Below are positions 55,229 to 55,338 of a stretch of 55,338 nucleotides of DNA, in pieces. How positions within the stretch are numbered: the stretch's first letter is position 1; each line of letters begins with the position of its first letter. Made by a program: the position numbers and the translations under genes. Below the pieces are notes generated by a model that saw only the letters and a program-made list of their open reading frames with translations, did not search any database and was not told where the DNA came from. Origin of the DNA: Bacillus sp. MM2020_1 (GTDB taxonomy: Bacteria > Bacillota > Bacilli > Bacillales > Cytobacillaceae); NCBI GenBank assembly GCA_011250595.1, contig JAANMP010000031.1, forward strand, positions 1 through 55,338. The letters run 5' to 3'.

Positions 55229-55338
55229 TTAGTATTCCTCCTAATAGAAAGATTTTATTTTCTTAACATTATGGTAACGCTCGCGAATTTCACATACAAT
55301 GTTGGTGTTTCTCTATACGCAACACCCGAAAAGAATTT
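55229..55338 (-). other. Right-edge sequence upstream of the dehydrogenase gene
   Basis: One minus-strand frame is open from the window edge to a TAA near 55249 (ending ...FASVTIMLRK) and could be the tail of an upstream gene, but 28 codons are too few to judge. No promoter is convincing here. Confidence 0.25.

Overview
The window is a chromosomal segment of a low-GC, Gram-positive, endospore-forming Bacillaceae. The evidence is spore photoproduct lyase (splAB), the spore cortex hydrolase cwlJ, LtaS-type lipoteichoic acid synthesis, a glgBCDA operon, a CitST-type two-component system, CcpA cre sites, and strong AGGAGG ribosome binding sites with frequent TTG/GTG starts. Many proteins resemble Bacillus subtilis ones, but the gene order does not; a Neobacillus-like species is my guess. 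I see no rRNA, tRNA, transposase, integrase, phage gene or CRISPR array.

Layout, left to right. 1-8.2 kb: an LtaS-type synthase (-), then an efflux block in which an RND pump (SwrC/YerP type), a TetR regulator and a 14-TM MFS pump share TGAC-type operators. 8.2-15.8 kb: splAB, a small dimeric-barrel protein, a branched-chain amino acid transporter, an Eis-type acetyltransferase, a one-cysteine HxlR regulator divergent from pirin and DoxX genes, and an L,D-transpeptidase. 15.85-16.09 kb: a 52-bp tandem repeat. 16.1-18.9 kb: a tryptophan catabolic operon, ridA-like, kynU, kynA, without a formamidase gene. 19.1-24.4 kb: a secreted SGNH esterase, a protein joining DNA-binding-like repeats to a J-domain, a large protein with two isoprenoid-synthase-like halves, and an AEC transporter. 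24.5-28.3 kb: citM with its citST regulators and a perfect cre. 28.4-30.9 kb: a DRE-TIM aldolase and a GlcD-type FAD oxidase. 31.1-36.2 kb: a chitobiose-type PTS operon (IIB, IIC, GH4 glucosidase, IIA, ChbG deacetylase) divergent from a GntR/HutC regulator, with a cre and several dyads between. 36.3-43.9 kb: a lytic transglycosylase-like protein, an amino acid permease behind a glycine riboswitch, small unknown genes, a DUF2935 protein, a stand-alone ftsZ and cwlJ. 44.0-49.5 kb: glgB(broken)-C-D-A. 49.7-55.2 kb: a 4-hydroxybenzoate pathway operon: hydroxylase, extradiol dioxygenase, tautomerase, decarboxylase, hydratase and semialdehyde dehydrogenase. It fits the protocatechuate 2,3-cleavage (pra) route.

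The systems most worth following are the two-domain isoprenoid synthase at 21.0-23.4 kb, which pairs a complete C-terminal polyprenyl synthase with an N-terminal half carrying its own two Asp-rich motifs; the glycine riboswitch with terminator ahead of a permease; the orphan ftsZ; and the tandem repeat array. All functions are read from sequence and family knowledge; nothing was searched or computed beyond reading.
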